This document shows positions 33,928 through 46,389 of a stretch of DNA of 64,000 nucleotides, piece after piece; the first letter of the stretch is position 1, and each line of letters begins with the position of its first letter. Origin of the DNA: Gnetum montanum (taxonomy: Eukaryota > Streptophyta > Gnetopsida > Gnetales > Gnetaceae); assembly GCA_015680685.1 (NCBI GenBank), contig MNCI01001919.1, positions 67,437-131,436 of the forward strand, given 5' to 3'. The notes beneath the pieces are model-generated. The model made no database searches. It was not told where the DNA came from and was given only the letters and a program-made list of their open reading frames with translations. The position numbers were made by a program, and so were the translations under genes.

Positions 33928-34804
33928 TGATGAGTTATCCATTTGTTAGGCCCTAATGTTAGATACCCAACATTGGAGCCCCAACATTAGGTATTTTATG
34001 TCAGAGCTTAGATGTGATGTTAGATATCTGATGTCATGGGATATATGCTAGCCTATAGATATAGCACTTGGGCTCATGATTTGGCAATAGTTTTGCATTA
34101 GTTTTTCATATTTTTGTCAATATAGTAGTTGAACTCTTGCAGTTTTATTCCATAATCTTATAGAATAGTCAGTGAGTGCCCACAAAGTGGATCTAAGTTA
34201 GTTTTATGAAGTCTTATTCAAGTGGTAATGTACTTGTACATATTTCATGAATAAAAATAAGATTGAGATTGATTCTTATTCATTATAGCATCTTGACTTA
34301 GATTAGATTTAATTTCTATGCAATTTACTTTTCATGTACTTAGTTAATATTTACATTTTCATGCATGTTAATTAATTAGGCACATAAGTATGATCACTTC
34401 GAGCATGTGTATGACTCTTGGTAATCCCAACAACGCTTAACGTTTGGTAACCTAGTAGCGTTATATGTGTTCAGGATGTGCATAGGAACTGGGATTGGAT
34501 ACTTATGTTAGGGTAGTTGATTATTAATTAGCAATTAGATTAGTTGAATTAATTATAAATTGAGTTTCAACCTATTATTAATTTTAGAATAATAAAATAT
34601 TAAATCATAAGAATCATATGCCTCACTCTAGACTAAACCATGCATGACAAAGTTGCTACTAGTCCAAGTGGGAAGACAGTGAACTGAAATTAAGCATTAG
34701 TGATCTAGATGCCATAACTAGTCCCATCCATGAAATTCGACTAGATCATGCATGAATGATTGTGATTTTTATGGTTGGATGTAGGGGTACCTCGCCACTT
34801 ATCA
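33928..34804 (+). repeat. E3 3' LTR
   Basis: This 877-bp LTR starts TGATGAGTTATCC and ends CCACTTATCA. It has an AATAAAAATAAGATTG poly(A)-signal region near 34250. Its last ~440 bp match 25357-25795. The U3 differs strongly from that of E1, so E3 is a separate subfamily with related U5. CTTGG at 34805-34809 may be its right target duplication; the left copy has been lost. Confidence 0.85.
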
Positions 34805-37390
34805 CTTGGAATAGGTAAAAATGATATCACTTGTAGGACCAAAGAATTTATTTTTCATACAAGCTTGTTTCAATGAGATGGCTTGTAGAACCAATTTTTA
34901 GCTTGTTTGTAGAATTGAATCTAAGTTATATCAAATCATTGTATGTAGAAGTTGATGTGGTAAGGTTAATTGGTTTACTAGCTCATAGAATCTAATTCTA
35001 GTTTTATAAATGAAGTAACTTGAACTTCCACATTATGACAAACATCACTTTGATTGTTAACTTATGAAAGAAGAAACTTGTAGAATCATCTTTAATTCAT
35101 AGAGCCAAATCCTATTTATGGCTTTTAATACAATATCTAACATAGCAATGTGTAGGTAAGTATCTAAATTCTTTTTGGAGCATTCTTTTTAGTACCTTTT
35201 TTTAGAACCATTTTTTAACTCTATGAACGTATGCTACACAATGAGATGACATGGTAGAGCTAAAAATAATATTTTTAGTACAACAATTTTTTCCTTTTCT
35301 ATGAATCTTTGCATAAAAATAAAGATAATTTGGTAAAACTATTTTTACGCTCACTGGAAGAACCATATTTTATTTTTTAAAACAATGCCTTATTCCAAGC
35401 TCTAATGTGGCACATAGAATTTCTTTCACTCTTTCTCATAGAACCAGTTCTTAGTTCTAATAACCTACTTCACAACATGGCATAGGTATCATATGGGATT
35501 CACATACATAATGAAACACCTCAATAATGTTTAGTTTGGCCAACAAAAAGATTGATAACTAGAATCTACATTGTAATTTAAGGAAAATTCAAAGACAAGA
35601 AACAATTATCTTGTTTTTCCGTAAAAAATCCTATCCTGAAACCTTATTTTGAAAAAGGTTTAGGCGAATTCTAGGGTGAAAAAGTGAGATTTATAGTCCA
35701 CATGTTGTGAATTTTACTTATGCTAGTGTGTGAGGGTCAAAATAATTGAAAATGCTACCAAAAATTAGGTTTTTGTTTCATACATTACACCACCCTATAT
35801 ATCAAATGTTGTGCCAACATGTGGGGTAGTGTATGAGGCTAAACTTGCATGCAAGTTATAGTTTGGACCATGAAAATAGGCCACATACATTACAAATTTG
35901 GCAGAAAAAGACAAAAACGTTGGTGGCTCATACATTGCAATTTGGGCTATGAAAAAAAAAAAACTCCATACATTGCCAAAACATAATAGAAAAAGCCAAA
36001 AACACTGGTAACCTACAAACTATGTTTTTTGGGCATGAAAATAACCTAAAAACAATTTTTAATGCTGCAAAAAGTGTATGGGACTGTAATGGATGCTAGA
36101 ATAGTGAATTCCAAGCTTATTTATACAAGATTCTATACCATTTTGAGGACTTTTTGTAGATCTTTTAATATAGAGAAAAATATTTTTTGGTAAAAAGATA
36201 GATCATATTTTTGACAATAACAATAGATCATACTTGTATATTTTCATAGTCATTGTAGTCCTTTCATCATAGTTTTCTAGAAATGAAGAGAATTTGTACC
36301 AACATTTATTATGTAGAACGATTAGAAGACTAATGGAATTCAAGTGTAGAACACATCCTAGCATCAGCATCAAAATTTAGAAGGTATGCTGTATTCTTGG
36401 GCTGTCAAATCCTTGATTTCTACTATTCAAAACCTATTGTTCTACTATTATTTCTAGTACCTAATTCAAAATTTTCATTTTACTTTCTTTAATCATATTG
36501 TTATATCCTTTCTCTTTTCTAGAATCAACATTGGATTTTGCATTCATATATTTTAAATCATTTTCATTTTTACCATTTGATAATAGACTATTTAAGTTCT
36601 TAAGTGACTAGCAAGATCATTCAAAATGGTCTAGATCCTTTTGAGATTGATGGATATTAGAGTTAAACTATTTCTCATATAATATTTTAGTTTTTCAATA
36701 GTGAAATTTTTTGTTTCTACACATAAATCTAATTTTATTCTTTCATTATGCTTTAATCTTGCGGGGCTAACTAGATTAGAACCATTTTGTAGAGCCAATT
36801 TTTGGTTCTATTAGCCTTCTCTACGAGATATTATGGAAATCATGCTTAATGAACCTTTTTTTACTATCATTAATTAACATCATTGTTATTCATAGAATGA
36901 TTCTATGAATTGTTAATAAAGATGATTTTTAGTTCTATGAATTTTCTTTACTTACTAGAAATGATATGGAAAAATTAAATGAAATCTAGATTAAGCCCTT
37001 TTTCTAAAATGATAAGTCTTGTTATTTTTGTGCTTAATTATTAATTCTAATGCTAATCTTAATTTGAGATGAAATTGATATTTAAGCTTTGTACAGCCAT
37101 TTTTGACAATGTAAATTTCAATAATAAACTAAAAGTGCATTCACATGGACTAGGTTGACCTCATTTAAGTTCTCTCTTTGTATCTAATTTAACTATTCCA
37201 TGTAATGTTGGATATAGTGCAAAGCCCTTCTTCTTGAACTAATTGAAACTTTACTAGCTTATATGATCAACAAAGAAGAAAATTTTAGGGTTGTTCATTT
37301 AGCTTTAAAACCTTTATCCCAAAAGGAAATTTGATCATAAATAATTTAATCTTAATAGTGAATCTATAGAAAATTCCCTTTAAATTTATG
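34805..37390. repeat. Non-coding AT-rich DNA with degenerate AGAACCA/TGGTTCT repeats
   Basis: No gene is seen. Between 34850 and 35480, and again at 36780-36960, short degenerate units recur about every 40-100 bp with a partly palindromic core such as TAGAGCCAATTTTTGGTTCT and CATAGAACCAGTTCTTAG. At 35650-36130, CATACATTGC / CATACATTAC phrases recur five or six times. A TATA-like TTATTTATACAAG near 36118 has no linked gene. Confidence 0.5.
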
Positions 37391-37690
37391 TCCTCTTCAA
37401 GCTCATGTTTTGTACATAAATATGATGCAATAAATCTTATGTCAATCTCATCACAAAAGTATATCAATCTTTGAAAGTCATGGGATATCACACAAGAAAG
37501 GAAACATAATAATTCAAGTATATAAACTTCCCTTAAAATTTTCCTCCTCTTTGAGCTCATTTTTTGTACATAAATATGATGCAATAAATCTTAGGTCAAT
37601 CTCATCACACAAGTATATCAATCTTTGAAAGGCATGGGATATCACATGAGCATATGGAACTAAGATCCACATCCAACAAATGTCTCCTAT
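37391..37690. repeat. Tandem duplication, 154-bp period
   Basis: TTTGTACATAAATATGATGC and the following ~110 bp occur twice, with TGTACA at 37411 and 37565. The copies share TATATCAATCTTTGAAAG and CATGGGATATCACA. Both copies are open on the - strand (CDEIDIRFIASYLCTKHEL and a close repeat), which simply reflects the duplication; I do not call a gene. Confidence 0.75.
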
Positions 37691-37739
37691 ATACATATCA
37701 TCTATTAGAGAAATTTTGATATTGCAAGGGTTTTGGATC

Positions 37740-40370
37740 TTGTAGTATATTTAGTTCTAATGTTTAGACTACAAGCCCTTCTTCACATCTACAAGTATAA
37801 GGGTTGTCATTTTTTTATATGACCATGTGCTTACTATTTTATTTTATAAAGAATCATGTTTTTCTTATAACTTAGTTACTTCCATTTCTATTTTTTGCAT
37901 GCATGTAGCATCAAAGGCATATTAATGAGGTGTGAAATTACTTGAAATCACTTCATGATTATTACATCCCCATTCTCAAATGATGTTGCTACATAATAAA
38001 GATGATGTATCTTCATAACAAGTATTGTAATTATTATAATAAGATCCAAAAGGAGAAAGTTGTAATTAAGAATTGAAAGGGTACGTTGTAGTAACAAGGA
38101 TATCCTAGTTGTATTAGCATAGAGTTGTGAAGTAGGTAAAGTCAAGTAATAGGTGTTGGGTGAAGTAGGATAAGAAGAGAACTAGCCATCACTTTTGGCT
38201 AGTTGTAGGCCTAACCATGGTGGTTGTGTTAGATGGTTTTTAAGGGATAGAGATTGAAGGAAGATAATTCCAAGGAACCCTCAAAGCATGACCTAAATAA
38301 ATTATTTCATATCACTAAAGTATTCTTTTCTTTTTTCTTTTGCATTTTACCTATTATTTTCTTTATGCATAATGTTGAATGTTATACTTATTTGACATTA
38401 TTGTATTCTGGCCTAATATATAATATAGCATATATTTAAAATTTATCATGACATATGGAAATGGGATTTCATAATTATTTTTTATATCTATTAGTTATGG
38501 CTCATTTGTATTTCATTTTTAGTAGTTTCTTCAATGTTTTCCAGTATGTTTGCTTTTTCTACATTTCATTTATTCTCTACTAACTCTCTATAGCTATTGC
38601 ACATGATCCACATAAAAATGTTTAAATAAGAAAGCTTCTTTTCTCATCATGATTGCTAACTAAAAGTGGAATTTAGAACCTTTGACATTCTAGATTTTGT
38701 GGTTGAGTAAGATCTCCTTATTGGGCACCTACAAGTTTATTTGAGTTCTAGATCTAAGAGTAGTAGTAATAATTCTTCCATTACTGGTGCTTCTTGCATT
38801 ACTTCTGCTAGCTAATCTAGCTCTTGCTTCATCAGAATGACATAGTTCATTAATGTTAAAATTATTTTTGACTAAACTATGTGTTCTTAACTCATGATAG
38901 AGTACAACTAGTTGATCGAATGACTTTGTCCAAAGTTTCTACTTAACATGAAGCTACTCTGCTCTAGGATACTTAAGGATGTAGATACAACACTAGTAGA
39001 ACCCATCTCATTGTCATCATGAGTTTGAGTTCTTTAACTAAATTTTAAATGTAATGGACCTTGAACACTTGTGGCTCTAGCAATAAGATCCATGCCTACT
39101 AGATAAATTTTTAAATTTAGGTTTGATGTTCAGATTTTCTGATTTTTAGACTATTGGCCTTCTTTCACACTTGGAAATGTGAGGATTACCAATTTTTTTT
39201 CAACGTGTACTTACTATTATTTTTACAAATGATCATGTTTTCATAAAAATTGTCTATTTTCATTCTAATATTTAGCATGATTCTAGCATCAAAGGTACAA
39301 GGATTAGGATTGAAATTTTTCAAAAGTGTTTCATGTTGATTTTGATGTCTATTATTTTTGCCTAATTTTTAATTCATTTTTAGCAAGTTTTTAAAATTTT
39401 TTGTAGTATCTTTACATTTTTTTTACATTTTTTTCTTCTCTGCCAAGTCTCTTTAGCTACTACACATGATTCATATTAAAATGTTTAACTAAAAAAACTT
39501 CTTCTCTCATCATGAGTGCAAGATAAAGATGAAGTTTAGAACCTTTGAGGTTCTAGATTCTATGATCAAGTAAGAGCTTATTATTAGGATTTTACATGTT
39601 TGTTTAAGTTGTATTGGTAATAATTCTACCGTTATTGTTATTTTTCCCACTACTTCTGCTAGCTTATCTAGCTCTCACATCATCAAAACAATATAGTTCA
39701 TAAATGTTAGAACTCTTGTAGACTAAACTATATGCACCCAAGTAATGATGAAGTATGACTAGTTGATTGAATGATTATATGCAAAGTTCCTACTTCACTG
39801 AAAGCTATTCTCCTCCAAGCTATCTAAGGAAGCATGTACAATACCAATAGAACACCTCTTAAATTTATCATGAATTTCAATCTTTTGACTAAATATTTAA
39901 ACATGAAGGACATTCAACTCTTGTGGCTTCAACAAGAAGATCCATGTGTGGAAAATGTATTTTTCAAATCTATTATTTCGTAGAGAAATTTTAAAACTAT
40001 GAAGGTGCTTGATGTTATAGTAGGTTTACTTTTGATGTTTAGACTATTGGCCTACCCTCATACTTGAAAATGTTTAGGTTTCCATCTTTTTCTTTTCAAC
40101 TTATGTTCATTTTTTTCTTTTAGAAAGGGCCATGCTTTTCCTGTAAATTATTTGCTACCATTCTTTTTTTTGGCATGCATTAAGCATCAAAGGTACAATA
40201 ATAAGGGGTGAAATTGCCTAAAAGTACTTCATGATGATTCCAATGTCTATCATTTTTATCATATTTGCAATTCATTTTTAGTAGTGTTTTCAATGTTTTG
40301 TAGTATATTTTCATTTTCTAAATTTTATTTGATAGTTGTAAACTCTTTTTAACTACTACACATAATCTAT
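37740..40370. repeat. Large tandem repeat, ~890-bp unit, about 2.4 copies
   Basis: Three successive blocks begin with TTTAGACTAYWRGCCY near 37762, 39145 and 40035. Each then has a stretch around GCATGCAT..AGCATCAAAGG and a segment around TTCATTTTTAGTAGT. Units 1 and 2 also share AGAACCTTTGA and ATTACTTCTGCTAGCT-like segments. The unit 1 to 2 distance is longer because a 511-bp solo LTR sits in unit 1. Unit 3 is truncated. No coding frame is conserved across units. Confidence 0.7.
37963..38473 (-). mobile_element. Solo LTR (family S), minus orientation
   Basis: This 511-bp insertion is flanked by perfect ATTAT duplications (37958-37962 and 38474-38478). Read on the - strand it runs from TATGAAATCCC to GGGGATGTA, homologous to the solo LTR at 44628-45195. 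The shared parts include TTATGAAGA.ACATCA, TTATGTAGCAACATCATTTG and the segment around AGGCCTA. It has no internal region, so it is a solo LTR left by LTR-LTR recombination. Confidence 0.8.
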
Positions 40371-41121
40371 ATAGAAATTTCTAATCCAAAAAAATTTTAA
40401 TGCAATAAATATTTAATAAATTATTGACTTTAATTATTCTAATTTTATGAGCATTACCTTCCAAAATCTATATCTACTTCTAATTTTTTATTTCTATAAG
40501 TACCAGTAATCCTAGCATAAAAAAAAGAGCATGTATTATTAAAGATCCCTCATTAGAAAATATTTGAAAGAATACATGGTGAGAACTTATTTCTTAGTAC
40601 ATAAAGATAAAAAATCCATAACTTTCTAGTTGAATAGAATTAGAAAATGTAAAAACACAAAGAATTCAAAAATTATCCTTAAGTTATGTTTAAAGTAATG
40701 AATTAAAATAACAAAGAATTATCAAAGTTTTCACACATAAACACAAAAGTATGTAGAAGTAAATGCCACTATCAAAATACTCAAATATAATCACATATGC
40801 AAATTCATATACATAAGCGATCATACCATATTTAAATGTTCACAGACTTCTCTTGACTCCTTTAGAAATATTTTTTACAATACGAAAATTAATATAAGTT
40901 TAATTAGTTAATTTAAAGCTATCAAATATATTTCAATAAGATTCTTATACTTTATAAGTTAAATAATAGGATTAAAATATTGTCTTATTAAAGTGAATAA
41001 ATAATACTTATTAATATACTTGTATTAGGAATCACTAGGTAATAGTCAGAGGTTAGGGTCTTATGATAGCAATAGGATTAATACTAGCCATAAATGTAAA
41101 CTAGCTACTGAATCATCAACT
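40371..41121. other. AT-rich non-coding DNA left of E4
   Basis: I see nothing coding or repetitive here that I can support, apart from strong AT bias. It is the left flank of E4. Confidence 0.5.
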
Positions 41122-41987
41122 AGATGAGTCGACAAGCATGTGTCAACACAGCCTCATTGACATAGCCTTGTTAACAATGCAAAGAGGTGTTGACATAGAT
41201 GCATTGATATAATGTCATGTCATGTCTATATAAATGCATGTACCTATTGCATTTATGGCATGATATCCCATTAGAGTAGCCAAGTTCATGTAGGTTTCTT
41301 CCACCAAAGTTAGAATATTTTATAAGTGCCTATAGTAGGACTTTAAGAAATGTAATGGATCCTTATTTAGGCATCATTATACCTTGACACATTGATGTGA
41401 CAATAATAAAGATGAGATTCTTGATACTTATTACAACACTTAGAATAGATTAATATTTATTTCATGTACTTTATTATTCATGAAATTTATGTTCTTGTCC
41501 TTAGTTAATTAATGAATTTAATAACAAACACATAAGTATGACTACTTCAAACATACTATTTAATGCTTGATAATTTTAGTAGTGGCTATTTGGTATGCCC
41601 AGCGATAGATACTCGATAACCCAGTAGCATTAAGATGAGTTTAGGATATGTACGAAAAGTGGGTTTGGATGCTTATGTTAGGCCAGTTAGCTTAAGAATT
41701 AGTTAATAGCTATGTAGTTAGTTACCTAATTAATTATCTTTACTTCAATATTTAGATTAAATGAATAAAAAATAAAATATAAATAAATATCATATGCCTT
41801 AGCTCACACTTAATCATACAATTGAGCTTACACAAGTGATAGTTGAAAATATAATAATCATAATTTTGTAAGACACTATCTTTGTCTATCGGTACACTTA
41901 AGAGCTAAGTCCATGAAATTCAACCAAATCGCACATGAACATTTGTGATTCATATGGTTGGATAGAGGGACTACTTGCTACTCATCA
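41122..41987 (+). repeat. E4 5' LTR
   Basis: This LTR is about 866 bp. The start is AGATGAGTCGAC (eroded TGATGAG) and the end CTACTCATCA. A TATA-like TCTATATAAATG lies near 41226 and AATAAAGATGAG near 41406. The last third aligns to the other E-family LTR ends (AGGATATGTACGAAAAGTGG, CATATGGTTGGA). The exact start is uncertain by a few bases. Confidence 0.75.
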
Positions 41988-42007
41988 TTAGTACCAGTGC
42001 TAGGGAT
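41988..42007 (+). other. E4 primer-binding site (tRNA-Asp type, eroded)
   Basis: TTAGTACCAGTGCTAGGGAT follows the LTR end and aligns to the same tRNA-Asp complement as the E1 and E3 sites, with more transitions. Confidence 0.7.
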
Positions 42008-42259
42008 TTGGTCTAGCTAAGTGTGGTAAGTAGAAAAGATAGTAAATCTTTCAAAGACATTATAAAAATCACTAAATGAAAAATCATTACAATCATAAAA
42101 GCAAAAGCACACTATTTTTAAATAAAGACTAATATCACTTTTTCTCATAAGGACGAATCTCCACCATGTACTAGTGGAACCAGTTAGAGACAAGAGGTTC
42201 CTAAGACATAGATGCTCCAACAATTCCATGTTGTCGACACCCATCCTAATCCTTACACT

Positions 42260-44120
42260 TCAAACTTCACCTTCATCTTACATTAGGATGAATAGCTATG
42301 TTTGAGGAATATGGAGGGAAACATTATGTTGCCTCCTAACCAATCAATTCTTGAAATGTTGATGAATAATCTAATTTGGTATTGCATTACTTAATTTAGA
42401 ATATGAAGTCTAATACTACCTTTATAAGGATTATCATATCGCTAATGCCCAATGGAGAAAGGATTGGAAAATGGAAGCACATTATGAGGCTTCAAAAGGT
42501 AAGAGGTTTCCTAACCAATTATTCTTGTAGTAACACAAGGAGTACAAGGACTTCTTTTGGGTACCTTCTAATACATAGACTGTCCCCCTTTCTTTTATGG
42601 GGAGACACTTAACTAATGGTTGCATGAAACTATGGATAACCTTGGTGACAAGAAGAATGGTTCTGAAGAACAGGGAGCCTCAAAAGATGGTAGCTAGAGT
42701 CAATCATCCAAAAGCAAGAATAATGATAAATACGAAGAGAAAGATAAGCATACGGAATGTGATGGGGATTGAACAAGATAATTCCATAGCCACTGCTTTG
42801 GTGTTGATTCTCCTTCTTCTTCACCCTCTTCATTATCCTCATTGTCTTCATTCTCTAACTCCAAAAGTAGAAGTAGAAGCCAAGGTATTAGAAAGAATAG
42901 CAAGGATTAGGATGGTGATGAATAGAAAGATAAGAATGATCACAAATCTCACTGAGATAATAAAGAGTAGGGATAGGAACAATGACAAGGGAAGAAGAAT
43001 TATAGATATAGAAGGCATAACAAGATCCATCATAGACTTCATGGCCATGATAGGGGCCATTGGATCATTATGACTATGATGAGCCTTTGTTGGCTACAAG
43101 GAACATGTTGAATATTTTAGAGGTTGTAATGATCTCAACGAGGCACTTGAAGAATAACTACATCAAAAGGTTGAATATGAACAATATCCTTAGATTTGAG
43201 GAGGATATAACTTTACATCTACAAAATCATTTATAAGGTTATCATAATTCCTATGCATTGCAAAATATTAAGAACAAATGGAAAAAGATGAAACTATTTC
43301 CTAAGAAAATCATAAAAGAAGTTGAAGGCTAGTAGTAGTCCTTAGAACTAGAATCTATTCAATGAAGGAATATGATGCTAAAGCTATTTAATGACAAGTA
43401 TCAAATATACTCTAGAGTGTCCAATTTGCGAAGGAAAATCCAAGGCTTGAAATAAGGCAATCAAGATTCCTTGGATTCAAACCTAGGTAGGTACTATTCT
43501 CTATTGCATTGATGCCTAGGCCATAGATACTCCCAATAGGATTAACTATGCCACATCATAGATGATCTCAAAACTAAAATAGGGAGAACTCTTGGGGTCT
43601 ATTCCCAAGGAAAAGTTTTTGAGTGAAGGGTCCATTAAATCCAAAGGCTCATAGATCAACCAGTAAAATGGGAAAGTAAACTAAAGAAATAGAAAATTTT
43701 AGAGGAATACAATAGAGACCCATCCATTTGCAATAGGAATGTCCATTTCTATGATAATGAGGAGGAGACATCACTTGATGAAGTGGTATAGAGGAAAACC
43801 TTCTTGATATTGAAATTTGTTACTAAAATATTAGCTAAAATAAACAAGATGTAGAACTCCTTGGATGAGAAGTTCCAAACTAATTTGAAGATTATAGAAG
43901 AATGCAGAGACCAAGGAGGTAGTGGTTATGAAAGAAGAAAGAAGAAGGATGCTAAATAGGGACATCACAAAAATAAGGATAAAGCTATAGTAGTATAGAA
44001 GGTTGTAGATTTAGAAAATAATGATGATGGTTATGAAATTTGTTAATATGGACATTGTAAGGATGCTATCTAGTGTTTTCAAATCTGTAGGAATCAAGAA
44101 TGTTCTCTTTAAATTCTAGA
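42260..44120 (+). pseudogene. gag: E4 gag, heavily decayed
   Basis: It is homologous to E1 gag. The N-terminal part includes a Ser-rich region near 42800 (SPSSSPSSLSSLSSFSNSKS). The core starts at RLNMNNILRFEED near 43165 and continues KLFPKKIIKEVEG, SLELESIQ and KLFNDKYQIYSRVSNLRRKI, the counterpart of E1 ELFNDKYQMYSRVSN. It continues through EEYNRDPSI and NEEETSLDEVV to a lost zinc-knuckle region near 44035. Around ten stops interrupt it. An open frame at 42597-43073 is not the gag frame and is ignored. Confidence 0.75.
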
Positions 44121-44627
44121 TTGATAAAGTGGTAATAATCTAAGAGGTTGCCTTATCCACAAGGCAACTATCAGTTACCAACAATCCTATTATCTAAGTG
44201 AAGTGTTGCCTCATCCTCAAGAGTAATACCAGTAGTGGCAATACCCATAGTCATGGGGGATGCCCCCATCAAGGTAGTAGTACCCTTATCATCAACTAGA
44301 TACCTATGGCTACTATGTTTAGTAGTCGATATCTCCATGTGACTCTTCTAGTCACACTTCCTTTCCACATCACTACTACCCTCCCAAGTACTACAAAGTT
44401 CCTTCTCCAAAGGGGGAGTCTCTATTTCCATTCTATCCTCTTCAAAACACACCCACTCCTACACCACTATTAACAAAATATTTTCCACCTACTTCATCCA
44501 TGTAGGGACAAATACCTACCTAGCCATTGCAAAAAAATGCTATGAGGATGGTGAATTTATAGATGGCTTCTTAGCTAAGTGTTCTTGAATACAAACCTCA
44601 TAAGAGGCCATTCCTCAGAACCACCAG

Positions 44628-45195
44628 TGTGACATCCTATTTCTAGATGTCATAGAAAACATCAAACATATGATATATTAGAAATTATGCATAAGAATAA
44701 AATATACCAAAATTTAAATATATTTAATATTCAACATTATGTATAAAGGAAATAAGAAAGAATGTGTAAAAAGAGAGAGAAGAATGCTTTATTGATGTGG
44801 ATTAGATATCTAGATCATCCTTTGAGAGTGCTCCTTGGTGATTTCTTCCTTTGGCATCTATCCCTTAGAAGCAATCCAACACTACCACCATGATTAGGCC
44901 TATTACCAAACTAGAATGGATGGCTATTCTACTTCCTATCCCACTTCTCCTAGCTCTTGTGACTTGCCTTACCGACTCCACCACTTCATACATGGTACAA
45001 CCTCTAAGCTTAGGAGTAAATGCCTTAGCTCACACCCTAAAAGGTTACCTTAAGAGACACATCCATTATTACAATGTGTCCATTTGGGTCTCAACTAAAA
45101 CTACCCTTTCAAGTCTTGTTAAGATAATAATAACATTTTTTATGAAGAGGCATCAACTTCATTATGCAATAGCATCATTTGGGAATGGGGACATA
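44628..45195 (+). mobile_element. Solo LTR (family S), plus orientation, inside E4
   Basis: This 568-bp insertion reads TGTGACATCCTATTTC ... AATGGGGACATA and is flanked by ACCAG (44623-44627) and ACTAG (45196-45200), a 5-bp duplication with one C-to-T change. It is homologous in parts to the solo LTR at 37963-38473. It separates the E4 gag-pro linker from protease. An open frame at 44890-45273 crosses its right edge and is not a gene. Confidence 0.75.
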
Positions 45196-45339
45196 ACTAG
45201 TTTCACAAAGTCCTCTCAAACACCTATGGCTACTAACCCTACTACTTTAGCCTTTGAAATACATATTAAGTAGCCTTTAAATAAAAAAATTCCCTAATTT
45301 CATACTATCATGTTGACCCACATGATCATAGATTAGATT

Positions 45340-46290
45340 AAGACTAGTAATTTCTAGGATGAGATTTGATGTTGGGAGTCCCCTCATTTATGTAGAGACC
45401 ATTGGAAATGAACTATGCAAGGCTCTTCTGGATTTAGGTTCCAAAGTTAACTTACTTTCTCAAGAGATGTATAAGGCTTGGAACCTACCTCCCTTGAAGA
45501 AGAGAAACATCAAACTAAAGCTGATAAACCAGACCATCACTATTTCCTTGGAATTAGTGAAGGACATCATGACCACCATGTGTGGATTATCCCATCTTAT
45601 TGATTTCCTAGTGATCCATGTGGAGAACTACAAGGAAAAATTCCCTATCATTATGGGAAGGGAATTGTTGAGCACCATTGAAGAAAGAATGTGGATTTAA
45701 GACCCTTCCTTGGAGATTTTAAAGGAAAATGAGTTTGAAAAAGTAAAGAAGAAGAGAGTTCCATGCATCATGTATAGTGACACAAGGTGTTATTACATGT
45801 AGAGATTGTAGACTATAAAAGGCACATCACTTCAAGAATGCAATTAGTATGTAGAAACTATAGAAATTCAAATATTTCTATAAGAAATAGCCATTAAACA
45901 AGAACTTATCCAATGGTTGATAATAGAAGATGAAGTTAGATCAATAATGTGCATGGAACCAGTTAAGAGCCTTACTAACTCCTATGTTGAAAGCATGGAT
46001 AAATTGAAGAAAATCCATCACTAACTCTCTGATACAAAATGTGAAATAGATATTGAATGCATGTATAAATTGAAGAAACTCCATCACCAACTCTCTAATG
46101 CACAAAGTGAAATAGATTGGAGAGAGTTGAAGATTCTTGATACTTTCAAGAAAAAGCCCCTTGTGTTAAAGGCTCTACTAGTAGGCATGGAATATGCATT
46201 TTTCAATAATGGTAAGCTAGTGATTATTAATGTCACACTTGTTATTAAGCAAAATAAGGAATTACTAGATTTTATAAACAAGTGACACAC
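45340..46290 (+). pseudogene. pro: E4 protease and pro-RT linker
   Basis: The open frame 45359-45700 is a protease: ALLDLGSKVNLLSQEMYKAW. The active-site D-S-G has become D-L-G (a TCA to TTA change). FPIIMGRELLSTIEE matches E1 FPIIMGRAWLSTI. The linker 45770-46290 contains KPLVLKALLVGMEYAFFNNG, which precedes RT. A short internal duplication is visible: MDKLKKIHH / MYKLKKLHHQLS near 46000 and 46061. Confidence 0.8.
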
Positions 46291-46389
46291 AACCTTTTCT
46301 TGGTCATATCATGAGTTGATAGGGATCAACCCTTGGATTTGTTAGCACTAAATCTACATAGAATTCTTCATTAGGGAAAAAGACAACCA

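Larger units (their letters stand above)
25357..34804 (+). mobile_element. E3: E-family element, gag only, carrying a 3.5-kb palindromic insertion
   Basis: This + strand element consists of a truncated 5' LTR, a PBS, gag, a Pro/Ser/Tyr-rich post-gag region, a 3' internal region and a complete 3' LTR. Protease, RT, RNase H and integrase are all absent: sequence passes from the post-gag region (about 28160) to the region matching E1 11040 onward. Without the palindromic insertion at 28779-32287 it is about 5.9 kb. Its left end is fused to T1. Confidence 0.85.

Noticed and set aside
37285-37696. Two similar minus-strand ORFs with RFIASYLCTKHEL-type sequence
   Set aside because: They are the two copies of a 154-bp tandem duplication. 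No conservation outside it or domain match supports a gene.
42597-43073. 158-codon ORF in E4
   Set aside because: It overlaps the N-terminal gag region in a different frame. The homologous gag frame matches E1 better, so this is a shadow.
44890-45273. 127-codon ORF before E4 protease
   Set aside because: It crosses the right edge of the solo LTR and its target duplication, so it is not a single coding unit.
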